This document shows positions 41,064 to 47,771 of a stretch of 47,771 nt of DNA, piece by piece. The stretch is from Clostridia bacterium (GTDB lineage Bacteria; Bacillota; Clostridia; Oscillospirales; CAG-272): the NCBI GenBank assembly GCA_017532025.1, contig JAFXJX010000010.1:1-47771 (forward strand), read 5' to 3'. The notes below the pieces were generated by a model. The model saw only the letters and a program-made list of their open reading frames with translations. It was not told where the DNA came from and did no database searches. The first letter of the stretch is position 1. Each line of letters starts with the position of its first letter. The translations under genes were made by a program, and so were the position numbers.

Positions 41064-42620
41064 ATGACAGATGCACAGCTTTACACGGTCGTTGCTCTTG
41101 TGGCTTACGCTTTGGCAATGACTTTGATCGGCATTATCAGCTACAGCAGATCCAAAACGCTTGACGGATTTCTGATCGGCGGAAGAAAGATCGGCGCTTG
41201 GTCCACCGCGTTCGCTTACGGTACAACCTATTTCTCAGCCGTTGTTTTTGTGGGCTATGCGGGACAGCACGGATGGAATATCGGTCTTGGCGCTATTTGG
41301 ATCGGCATTGGAAACGCTATCCTCGGTTGTCTGATTTCTTGGCTGTTGTTGTCTAACAAAACCAGAAAGATGACCAAGAAGCTGAACGCTCGAACCATGC
41401 CCGACTATTTTGAAAAGAGATACGCATCCAAGGGCATGAAAATTCTCGCTGCCGTCATTATTTTTGTTTTCCTGGTTCCTTATTCCGCCGCTGTTTACAA
41501 GGGCCTTGGCGCGTTGTTCAGCGCTGTGTTCCCAAGTGTGGAAACTTGGGTGTGGATGCTCATCATTGCCGTTCTCACAGGCGTTTACCTCGTTGCAGGC
41601 GGATATATTGCTACCTCCTACACCAATCTTGTGCAGGGTGTGATTATGATTGTGGGCGTTGTTTGCCTGGTGGTGGCTGTTCTTTCGCACGATTCGGTTG
41701 GCGGTATTTCGGGTCTTGTTGAAAATCTTTCGAATTTTCAATCGGCTTCGGGCGATCCGAATCCGGTTACAGGTTCACAACTGACCGATATCTTCGGCGG
41801 CTCGTCCTTTAAGTTCCTTTGCTTTAATATTTTGCTCACAAGCTTTGGTACTTGGGGTCTTCCCCAAATGGTTGGCAAGTTTTATGCCATCAAGGACACC
41901 AAAGCAATCAAACGCGGTACTATCATCTCCACGATCTTTTGTGTTGTGATCGGTTGCGGCGCTTACCTCATCGGAAGCACATCGCGATTGATTCTTGGCG
42001 GTACTCTCCCCGAGGGCGGTATTGATGCGGTAATTCCTACTGTATTGATGGAGGTGCTTGGTAACGGAACGCTTGGCGTGATTCTTTTGGCAATCGTTAT
42101 GGTATTGCTTCTCTCTGCCTCGATGTCCACACTGCAATCGGTTGTTCTGACATCGGCTTCTGCTGTTGCGGTTGACTTGATTCCTGCTGTCAGCAAAAAA
42201 GAAATCACCTCGAAGAACCAGGTGCTTCTTACCCGCGTACTTTGCCTTGCGTTTGTGGCTTGCTCGTTCATCTTTGCCACACAGAATATTCCAATTATCG
42301 TCAGTCTGATGTCTTTCTCTTGGGGTATCGTTTCGGGTTGCTTCATCGGCCCGTATGTTTGGGGACTTTTCTCCAAAAAGATCACCAAGATTGGCGCGTA
42401 TGCGGGTGTTCTTTCGGGTCTTTTGACGGTGGGCGGTACCACACTTGTGATCTCGCTGACATCCGGCTTTTCTGCGGCAGCTTCCAAATCTCCCGAAATG
42501 GGCGTGACAGCGATGGCAATTTCGTTTGTTGTTGTGCCTTTGGTCAGCCTGCTTACCAAAAACAAACCGGAAGAACAGAAGCGCGTGGAAGAAATCTTTG
42601 CTTGCTACAAGGAAGAATAA
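41064..42620 (+). CDS. sodium:solute symporter (SSS family)
   Basis: 518 residues with about 13 predicted membrane helices and the SSS-family pattern: DGFLIGGRKIGAWSTAFAYG near the N-terminus, ATSYTNLVQGVIM in the middle and a helix 8-9 region with LLLSASMSTLQSVVL. It would import an organic solute with Na+. GGGAGG lies 8 nt before the ATG. Solute is not predictable; the LysR gene upstream and the Phe-type T-box operon downstream make an aromatic acid or amino acid conceivable but unproven. No clear terminator before the T-box promoter. Confidence 0.9.
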   Translation: MTDAQLYTVVALVAYALAMTLIGIISYSRSKTLDGFLIGGRKIGAWSTAFAYGTTYFSAVVFVGYAGQHGWNIGLGAIWIGIGNAILGCLISWLLLSNKTRKMTKKLNARTMPDYFEKRYASKGMKILAAVIIFVFLVPYSAAVYKGLGALFSAVFPSVETWVWMLIIAVLTGVYLVAGGYIATSYTNLVQGVIMIVGVVCLVVAVLSHDSVGGISGLVENLSNFQSASGDPNPVTGSQLTDIFGGSSFKFLCFNILLTSFGTWGLPQMVGKFYAIKDTKAIKRGTIISTIFCVVIGCGAYLIGSTSRLILGGTLPEGGIDAVIPTVLMEVLGNGTLGVILLAIVMVLLLSASMSTLQSVVLTSASAVAVDLIPAVSKKEITSKNQVLLTRVLCLAFVACSFIFATQNIPIIVSLMSFSWGIVSGCFIGPYVWGLFSKKITKIGAYAGVLSGLLTVGGTTLVISLTSGFSAAASKSPEMGVTAMAISFVVVPLVSLLTKNKPEEQKRVEEIFACYKEE

Positions 42621-42670
42621 GAAATACAGATAAAAAATTTTTGAAATAAGATATTTTTTCGCAAAAACTC

Positions 42671-42699
42671 TTGACATGTAAAAAAAACAGTGATATAAT
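42671..42699 (+). promoter_or_regulatory. promoter of the T-box/phenylacetate-CoA ligase operon
   Basis: TTGACA (42671-42676), 17-nt spacer, TATAAT (42694-42699): perfect consensus. Confidence 0.9.
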
Positions 42700-42704
42700 T
42701 CGGG

Positions 42705-42987
42705 TGTTAAATGCAATGAGCAGAAATTAGTAGGTCGGAAAGATCCTTGAGAGAGTTGCCGGTTGGTGCGAGGCAAAGGTGGCGTCCTTCTCGAATTCAT
42801 TCTGTTAGCAGTGCGCTGAATCGGAGAGATCCGTAGTAGGATGCAACGGGTGTTCCCGTTACAGAACTAAGGTATGCTTGTACCTAAAAAGGTCTCCGCT
42901 GTGAGGTGGGGGCGAACTGAGGTGGTACCACGGGATATTTTTCTCGTCCTCTGTATTCTCAATCGGAATGCAGAGGACGTTTTTTTG
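42705..42987 (+). promoter_or_regulatory. T-box leader, phenylalanine (UUC) specifier
   Basis: Stem I base pairs AATGA (about 42715) with TTCATT (about 42797). The loop-E partners AGTA (42729-42732) and GAA (42793-42795) are present, and the trinucleotide after GAA is TTC (42796-42798), a Phe codon. The apical part has TTGCC/GGCAA around a GGTG loop. Then come AACGGG/CCCGTT, the AGGTA/TACCT stem, the T-box core AGGTGGTACCACGG (42920-42933) and a terminator stem CGTCCTCTG/CAGAGGACG (42945-42979) with an 8-T run. The bulge TGGT would pair with ACCA, fitting the A73 discriminator of tRNA-Phe. Uncharged tRNA-Phe should permit read-through into the ligase gene. Confidence 0.92.
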
Positions 42988-43036
42988 TTCTTTCACTCCG
43001 AACACAAAAGCTTAAAAACAGAAAGGATGAAACCAA

Positions 43037-44344
43037 ATGGAACAGAATTACTTCCAAAAAGAAATTGAAACCATGTCACGCGAGGACATGAAACAGCTTC
43101 AGTCTGAAAAACTTGTTAAGCAGGTCAAGCACGTTTATGAAAACGTTCCCTATTACCGCGATCTCATGGATAAAAAAGGGGTATCCCCTGACGATATCCA
43201 GTCGATCGATGACCTCCACAAGCTTCCGTTTTTGTCCAAAGCGGATCTTCGCGATGCGTACCCTTACGGCCTTTTGGCAAAGCCTCTTGAGGACTGTGTG
43301 CGTATTCAATCAACATCGGGCACAACAGGCCGCCGTGTGGTTGCGTTCTATACACAAAAAGATATTGATCTGTGGGAAGACTGCTGCGCGCGTGCCATTA
43401 CGGCGGTAGGCGGCACCAAAAAAGACGTTTGCCAGGTGGCATACGGTTACGGACTCTTTACGGGTGGCCCCGGTCTTAACGGCGGCTCGCATAAGGTTGG
43501 ATGCCTGACGCTGCCTCTTTCTTCGGGTAACACCGAGCGTCAGATTCAGTTCATGACCGATCTTTCCGCAACCATTCTCTGCTGCACTCCCTCTTATGCG
43601 GCATATCTCGGCGAAAGCTTGAAGGAAATGGGCTATACACCGGAAACCATTCCGCTGAAAGCCGGTATCTTTGGTGCTGAGCCTTGGACCGAAGAAATGC
43701 GCAAGAGCATTGAGGCAACGCTTGGCATCAAGGCGTATGATATTTACGGCTTGACCGAAACCACAGGCCCCGGTGTTTCGTTTGAGTGCAGCGAGCAGAC
43801 AGGTATGCACGTGAACGAAGACCACTTCTATGCCGAAATCATCAATCCCGATACGGGCGAAGTGCTTCCCGAGGGAGAAAAAGGTGAGCTTGTGTTCACA
43901 TCCCTTGACAAAGAAGCTTTCCCACTGCTTCGTTACCGCACCCGTGATATCTGCGTTCTCTCTCGCAAGAAATGCTCTTGCGGCAGAACGCTCGTTAAGA
44001 TGGCAAAGCCGATGGGCAGAACCGACGATATGCTGATCATTCGCGGCGTTAACGTCTTCCCCAGCCAGATCGAAACCGTTCTTCTGAAGGAGGGCTATGA
44101 ACCCAACTATCAGATCGTGGTTGACCGTGTGAAGAACAACGATACCTTTGATGTTAACGTAGAAATGACACCTGAAATGTTCACCGATAAAGTGAGCGAA
44201 ATTATTTCAATGGAAAAAGCGCTTGCCGGTGCCATGAAGACCATGCTCGGCATTAACCCGTCTGTGCATCTCGTTCCGCCCAAGACCATTGCACGAAGCG
44301 AAGGTAAGGCTGTTCGTGTGGTTGACAAACGCAAACTGATCTAA
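43037..44344 (+). CDS. paaK: phenylacetate-CoA ligase (PaaK family)
   Basis: 435 residues, adenylate-forming enzyme. The ATP-binding loop STSGTTGRRV starts at residue 92, YGLTETTGPG is the A5 motif, and RYRTRDIC with GRTDDMLIIRGVN lies before the C-terminal domain. It activates phenylacetate or a related aryl acid to the CoA thioester; in anaerobic Clostridia such enzymes often accompany aromatic 2-oxoacid:ferredoxin oxidoreductases, none of which is in the window. AAAGGAT lies 8 nt before the ATG. Controlled by the Phe T-box and followed after 17 nt by the ACT gene. Confidence 0.92.
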   Translation: MEQNYFQKEIETMSREDMKQLQSEKLVKQVKHVYENVPYYRDLMDKKGVSPDDIQSIDDLHKLPFLSKADLRDAYPYGLLAKPLEDCVRIQSTSGTTGRRVVAFYTQKDIDLWEDCCARAITAVGGTKKDVCQVAYGYGLFTGGPGLNGGSHKVGCLTLPLSSGNTERQIQFMTDLSATILCCTPSYAAYLGESLKEMGYTPETIPLKAGIFGAEPWTEEMRKSIEATLGIKAYDIYGLTETTGPGVSFECSEQTGMHVNEDHFYAEIINPDTGEVLPEGEKGELVFTSLDKEAFPLLRYRTRDICVLSRKKCSCGRTLVKMAKPMGRTDDMLIIRGVNVFPSQIETVLLKEGYEPNYQIVVDRVKNNDTFDVNVEMTPEMFTDKVSEIISMEKALAGAMKTMLGINPSVHLVPPKTIARSEGKAVRVVDKRKLI

Positions 44345-44361
44345 GAAAGGGGTACTTGAAA

Positions 44362-44793
44362 ATGGCTATTAAGCAATTAACCGTATTCGTTGAAAACAAA
44401 AAGGGAACTGTTGTGTCGGTGACTGACATTCTTTCTAAAAACAACATCAATTTGAGAGCGCTTTCGATTGCCGAAACACAGGATTTCGGTATCCTTCGTC
44501 TGATTGTCAGCGACGAGGTTGCCGCAGAAAAGGTGCTTTCGGAAAACGGATATCTGATCAAAGTGGTGGATACCGTGGGCGTGAAGATTGGCGATCAGCC
44601 CGGTAAGCTTACAGCGGCTTTGAATGTGCTTGACAAGGCAGATATCAATGTGGAATATCTCTATGCTTTTATGGCGCGCACCGAGAAGCACGCGTACGTT
44701 GTACTCAGAGTGGAGGACAATGCTGCCGCAGAAGCTGCACTTGTAGAAGCAGGCTTCCACATGATCTCCGAAGCGGACATCAAAAAGCTTTGA
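44362..44793 (+). CDS. tandem ACT-domain amino-acid-binding protein
   Basis: 143 residues made of two ACT units (about 1-68 and 70-140; QLTVFVENKKGTVVSVTDIL and IGDQPGKLTAALNVL mark their first strands). ACT pairs bind amino acids allosterically. Next to a phenylacetate-CoA ligase, it is a common clostridial partner. The ATG at 44362 has AAAGGGG 8 nt upstream; an in-frame TTG at 44356 is less likely. The Phe T-box suggests the ligand may be phenylalanine, which is inference. Confidence 0.88.
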   Translation: MAIKQLTVFVENKKGTVVSVTDILSKNNINLRALSIAETQDFGILRLIVSDEVAAEKVLSENGYLIKVVDTVGVKIGDQPGKLTAALNVLDKADINVEYLYAFMARTEKHAYVVLRVEDNAAAEAALVEAGFHMISEADIKKL

Positions 44794-44828
44794 TTCTTGT
44801 AAACAATTTGTGAACTTTAGCAAAAAGG

Positions 44829-44857
44829 TTGCAAAAAAAGAATCCCTGTGCTATAAT
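44829..44857 (+). promoter_or_regulatory. rpsO promoter
   Basis: TTGCAA (44829-44834), 17-nt spacer, TATAAT (44852-44857). Confidence 0.8.
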
Positions 44858-44864
44858 GTGAAAT

Positions 44865-44974
44865 GCTTGCGGAGAAATGCGAGCAGAAAACAGTGATCGA
44901 CGGCTCGGCTTACGGGTGAATGTCACCTGCCGTTTGCTGTGCTGTACGAAATATATTTTTATGAGGTGAACACC
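44865..44974 (+). promoter_or_regulatory. structured rpsO leader, candidate S15 autoregulatory RNA
   Basis: The 110-nt leader contains nested pairs ACGGC/GCCGT around a GGTGA-ATG-TCACC hairpin, and GCAG/CTGC-like outer pairing. S15 binds such leaders to repress its own translation in Firmicutes; the assignment here is by position and general fold only. Confidence 0.5.
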
Positions 44975-45217
44975 ATGCTGGAAAAAGAAGTAAAGCAGCA
45001 AATCATCGTTGACAACGCTACACACGAAGGAGATACCGGTTCTCCCGAGGTACAGATCGCTATTCTCACCAAGAGAATTGCTGACCTCACCGAGCATCTG
45101 AAGAAGAACCCCCACGACAACCACAGCCGTCGCGGTCTTTTCAAGATGGTTGGTAAGAGAAAGAACTTCCTCAACTACCTGATGAAGAAGGATATCGAGC
45201 GCTACCGTGCCATCGTT
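44975..45217 (+). other. conserved core of the S15 coding region
   Basis: This is the part of rpsO that carries the 16S rRNA-binding surface ([29 protein letters not shown]). It is listed only to mark the motif span; the gene itself is annotated separately. Confidence 0.6.
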
Positions 45218-45241
45218 GCCAAGCTCGGACTCAGAAAGTAA
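44975..45241 (+). CDS. rpsO: 30S ribosomal protein S15
   Basis: 88 residues, standard length. TGSPEVQIA and DNHSRRGL are the family signatures that contact the 16S rRNA three-way junction. The ATG at 44975 follows GAGGTG by 6 nt; a longer frame from 44939 lies in the leader and is rejected. It precedes pnp, as in most bacteria. Confidence 0.98.
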   Translation: MLEKEVKQQIIVDNATHEGDTGSPEVQIAILTKRIADLTEHLKKNPHDNHSRRGLFKMVGKRKNFLNYLMKKDIERYRAIVAKLGLRK

Positions 45242-45244
45242 TAA

Positions 45245-45289
45245 CAAAAAAGGGCGTGCATTTTTCCTTGATACGATGTACGCCCTTTT
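45245..45289 (+). terminator. rpsO terminator
   Basis: AAAAAAGGGCGTGCAT and ATGTACGCCCTTTT form a long stem with one G-T pair, followed by a short T-run. Confidence 0.85.
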
Positions 45290-45470
45290 CTGCGATTACG
45301 CCCCACCCATGTAACCTGCGCGGAGTGCCGCTTGAATATGAATAATGAATGCCCGTGGCAGAAGCCTGCCCGTCTTTCATGGGTTCGGACAGAAGTTTAA
45401 GTATTTGAACAAGAGTCCGAGAGCGTTCACTATTCACTATTCATGGCGGCTCCGACACATATTAAAAAAA
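45290..45470. repeat. degenerate repeat tract between rpsO and pnp
   Basis: About 180 bp without a gene. It holds ATGAATAATGAATG (about 45338-45351) and, inverted, TTCACTATTCACTATTCAT (about 45427-45445), plus CCCGTGGCAG/CTGCC-like fragments, suggesting a decayed inverted-repeat element. No clear pnp promoter was found. Confidence 0.45.
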
Positions 45471-45484
45471 TGGAGGATTAAACC

Positions 45485-47677
45485 ATGTTTGAGAATTTCA
45501 AAGTCTTTAAGACCGAAATTGCCGGCAGACCCCTTGTGGTAGAAACCGGCAAAGTAGCAGGCCTTGCTAACGGTTCTGCTCTTGTTCGCTACGGCGAAAC
45601 ATCCATCCTTGCCACTGCCACTGCTTCGGCAAAGCCGAGAGACGGCATTGACTTTTTGCCCCTTTCGGTTGACTTCGACGAGCGTCTTTACGCTGTTGGC
45701 AGAATCCCCGGCGGTTTCCTTCGCCGCGAAGGCCGTCCTTCCGAAAAGGCAATTCTGACCTCGCGCGTGATCGACAGACCGATCCGTCCCCTTTTCCCCA
45801 AGGACCTGCGCAACGACGTTGCCATCAACCTTCTCGTTCTCAGCGTTGATAACGACTGCGCTCCCGAAGTGGTTGGTATGCTCGGCGCATCGATCGCCCT
45901 TTCGATTTCCGACATTCCGTGGAATGGCCCGATCGCAGGCGTTCACGTCGGCCTTGTTGACGGCGAGCTTGTGATCAACCCCACCAGCGAACAGCGCGAA
46001 AAGAGCGCACTTCAGCTCACCGTTGCCGCTTCTGAAAAGAAAGTGGTTATGATCGAAGCAGGCGCTAACGAAGTGGATGACGACACCATGTTCGACGCTA
46101 TTATGCTTGCTCACGAAGAAGCGAAGAAGCTTTGCGCCTTCATCAACGGAATCGTTGCTGAAATCGGCAAGCCCAAATTCAGCTATCCTTCTTGCGAGCT
46201 TGACCACGATATGTTCGATGAGATCTTCGCATTCTGCGAAAAGGATCTTATGTTTGCTCTTGATACCGACGACAAGACAATCCGCGATGCCAGAATGCAG
46301 CCCATTCAGGACGCGATCGTTGAGAAGTTCTCCGAAAAGTACGAAGACCTTTCCACACTTCTTCCCGAGCTTGTTTACAAGATGCAGAAGAAGGTTGTTC
46401 GCCGTTGGCTTTTGGAAGACGGCAAGCGTGTTGACGGCAGACGTCTTGACGAAATCCGTCCTCTTGCCGCTGAAGTTGATCTTCTGCCCAGAGTTCACGG
46501 TAGCGGTCTGTTCACCAGAGGTCAGACTCAGGTTCTGACCGTGGCAACCCTCGGTACCATCAAGGATGCACAGCTGCTCGATACCATCGATGAAGAAGAA
46601 TCGAAGCGCTATATGCACCACTACAATATGCCCGGCTTCTCCACCGGTGAAGCTAAGTCCACCCGTTCTCCCGGCAGACGTGAAATCGGTCACGGCGCGC
46701 TGGCTGAACGCTCGCTCCTCCCCGTTCTTCCTTCGATCGAAGAATTCCCCTACGCCATCCGTTGCGTATCTGAGGTTGTTTCCTCCAACGGTTCGACCTC
46801 GCAGGCTTCTGTTTGCGGCTCGACTCTTGCTCTTATGGCAGCAGGCGTTCCGATCACTGCTCCGGTTGCCGGTATCTCTTGCGGCTTGATCACCGAAGGC
46901 GACAGATGGATGACCATGATTGACATTCAGGGCGTGGAAGACTTCTATGGCGATATGGACTTTAAGGTGGCAGGTACACACAAGGGTATCACTTCGATTC
47001 AGATGGACTTGAAGATCGACGGTCTGACACCTGAAATCATCAAGGAAGCGCTTGCTGTGACCCACAAGGGTAGAGATTATATCATCGACGATATCATCCT
47101 CAAGGCAATCCCCGCGCCTCGCGAAGACGTGAACGAATACGCACCCAAGATGATCACCATGCACATCAAGCCCGAAAAGATCCGCGAAGTGATCGGTAAG
47201 GGCGGCGAAGTGATTCAGAAGATCTGTGCAGACACAGGCGCTAAGATTGATATCGAAGACGACGGCACCGTTTACGTTGCCGCCGTGAACCGCGACAGCG
47301 GTCTTGCCGCTAAGGCAATGATCGACGCCATCTGCTTCGAGCCCGAAGAAGGCGCTGTTTACACCGGTAAAGTAACCCGCATCATTCCGATCGGCGCATT
47401 TGTGGAATTTGCTCCCGGCAAGGAAGGTATGTGCCACATCAAGGATCTTTCCAACAAGTTTGTGGAAAAGGTTGAAGATGTTGTAAACGAAGGTGATGAA
47501 CTCACCGTTAAGTTCCTCGGCATCGACGAAAAGGGCAGATACAACCTTTCCGCCAAGGCTCTTCTTCCCAAGCTTTCGGATGAAGAAGCAGGCAGACCTC
47601 CCAGAGCCCCCAGAGCTGACCGCCCCGAAAAGAGCGATCGCCCCAGAAAGCCTTTCTTCAAGAAAGACAATAAGTAA
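45485..47677 (+). CDS. pnp: polyribonucleotide nucleotidyltransferase (PNPase)
   Basis: 730 residues. Two RNase PH-like cores (about 1-230 and 315-545, the second with STRSPGRREIGHGALAER), a KH domain (IGKGGEVIQKICADTGAKI, about 560-600), an S1 RNA-binding domain (about 620-690) and a basic Pro/Arg/Lys-rich tail. It degrades RNA 3' to 5' by phosphorolysis in the degradosome. TGGAGGA lies before the ATG. Standard rpsO-pnp order. Confidence 0.98.
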   Translation: MFENFKVFKTEIAGRPLVVETGKVAGLANGSALVRYGETSILATATASAKPRDGIDFLPLSVDFDERLYAVGRIPGGFLRREGRPSEKAILTSRVIDRPIRPLFPKDLRNDVAINLLVLSVDNDCAPEVVGMLGASIALSISDIPWNGPIAGVHVGLVDGELVINPTSEQREKSALQLTVAASEKKVVMIEAGANEVDDDTMFDAIMLAHEEAKKLCAFINGIVAEIGKPKFSYPSCELDHDMFDEIFAFCEKDLMFALDTDDKTIRDARMQPIQDAIVEKFSEKYEDLSTLLPELVYKMQKKVVRRWLLEDGKRVDGRRLDEIRPLAAEVDLLPRVHGSGLFTRGQTQVLTVATLGTIKDAQLLDTIDEEESKRYMHHYNMPGFSTGEAKSTRSPGRREIGHGALAERSLLPVLPSIEEFPYAIRCVSEVVSSNGSTSQASVCGSTLALMAAGVPITAPVAGISCGLITEGDRWMTMIDIQGVEDFYGDMDFKVAGTHKGITSIQMDLKIDGLTPEIIKEALAVTHKGRDYIIDDIILKAIPAPREDVNEYAPKMITMHIKPEKIREVIGKGGEVIQKICADTGAKIDIEDDGTVYVAAVNRDSGLAAKAMIDAICFEPEEGAVYTGKVTRIIPIGAFVEFAPGKEGMCHIKDLSNKFVEKVEDVVNEGDELTVKFLGIDEKGRYNLSAKALLPKLSDEEAGRPPRAPRADRPEKSDRPRKPFFKKDNK

Positions 47678-47699
47678 TAGATAAAAACCCTGTTGCAAT

Positions 47700-47771
47700 T
47701 GAACTGCCCCAATTTGTACGGACAGCACAAAAGCCCCCCTGTGGATATATAATTAAGACTAAGAAACGAAC
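47700..47771 (+). mobile_element. possible left end of an IS150-like (IS3 family) element
   Basis: TGAACTGCCCCAATTTGTAC with GGACAG directly following resembles IS150-type termini (TG start, ACTGC, run of C, ATTTTGT, GGAC). A TATAAT sits near 47747. The window ends before any transposase could be seen, so this rests on remembered terminal sequence only. Confidence 0.35.

Noticed and set aside
45437..47728. 763-residue ORF antisense to pnp
   Set aside because: pnp is certain on the plus strand; this frame merely mirrors its codon bias and has no family motifs.
1..47771. tRNA genes, rRNA genes or CRISPR arrays
   Set aside because: No TTCGA-arm cloverleaf, rRNA-like segment or regularly spaced 25-40 bp repeats were found in the intergenic regions.

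Overview
This window looks like a chromosomal segment of an uncultured, spore-forming Firmicute of the class Clostridia, probably a gut Oscillospirales- or Christensenellales-like lineage. SpoIIE and SpoVG point to sporulation. Noc/ParA/ParB with consensus parS sites, a T-box leader, ThyX, ECF sigma factors with membrane partners, AGGAGG-type ribosome binding sites and TTGACA/TATAAT promoters all fit Firmicutes. The genus cannot be fixed from the sequence alone. No tRNA, rRNA or CRISPR array was seen.

Layout. (1) 1-520: non-coding, repeat-bearing DNA with a strong promoter reading leftward out of the window. (2) 522-2832: divergent cytosolic-looking metallopeptidase and a lipoprotein. (3) 2885-8683 (minus): a tightly packed five-gene operon of sugar nucleotidyltransferase, NahK-like sugar kinase, GalE, a CxxC membrane protein and a YbhJ-like aconitase-family hydratase. 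(4) 8948-10231: class I aminotransferase, then a 108-bp fold-back repeat. (5) 10690-13052 (minus): ECF sigma factor and its membrane beta-propeller partner, with an autoregulatory-type ECF promoter and three tandem hairpins between the genes. (6) 13211-14644 (minus): ACT-ACT-metallo-beta-lactamase fusion. (7) 14874-23891 (plus): noc, three parS sites, parA, parB, serS, a small membrane protein, a MORN-repeat protein, a glycosyltransferase/pyruvyltransferase fusion and ahcY. (8) 23935-28652: lipoprotein, MIF-like tautomerase, spoIIE and a BspA-type leucine-rich-repeat lipoprotein. (9) 28703-29816 (minus): thyX and a TfoX-N protein. (10) 29955-33933 (plus): nucleotide and DNA hygiene operon yfbR, U32 protein, dut, maf, nth. 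(11) spoVG, murC and hslO, separated by two different inverted-repeat elements. (12) 37359-39967: mnmG and rsmG. (13) 40015-44793: LysR regulator, sodium:solute symporter, then a phenylalanine-type T-box leader in front of phenylacetate-CoA ligase and an ACT protein. (14) rpsO-pnp, followed by what looks like the end of an IS150-like element at the right edge.

The observations most worth following are: two in-frame stop codons inside otherwise intact long genes (TAG at a conserved Gln position of mnmG, TAA in the N-terminal part of the glycosyltransferase); the sigma/anti-sigma intergenic RNA, with three perfect 4-nt-loop hairpins, a displaced Shine-Dalgarno and a 4-codon mini-ORF; the Phe-specifier T-box controlling a phenylacetate-CoA ligase; a Noc-like protein with an altered recognition helix next to a parS cluster; and the kinase-nucleotidyltransferase-epimerase operon co-transcribed with an aconitase-family enzyme.

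Start sites were chosen mainly by Shine-Dalgarno spacing. Functional names rest on motif recognition from memory; no database search was possible.
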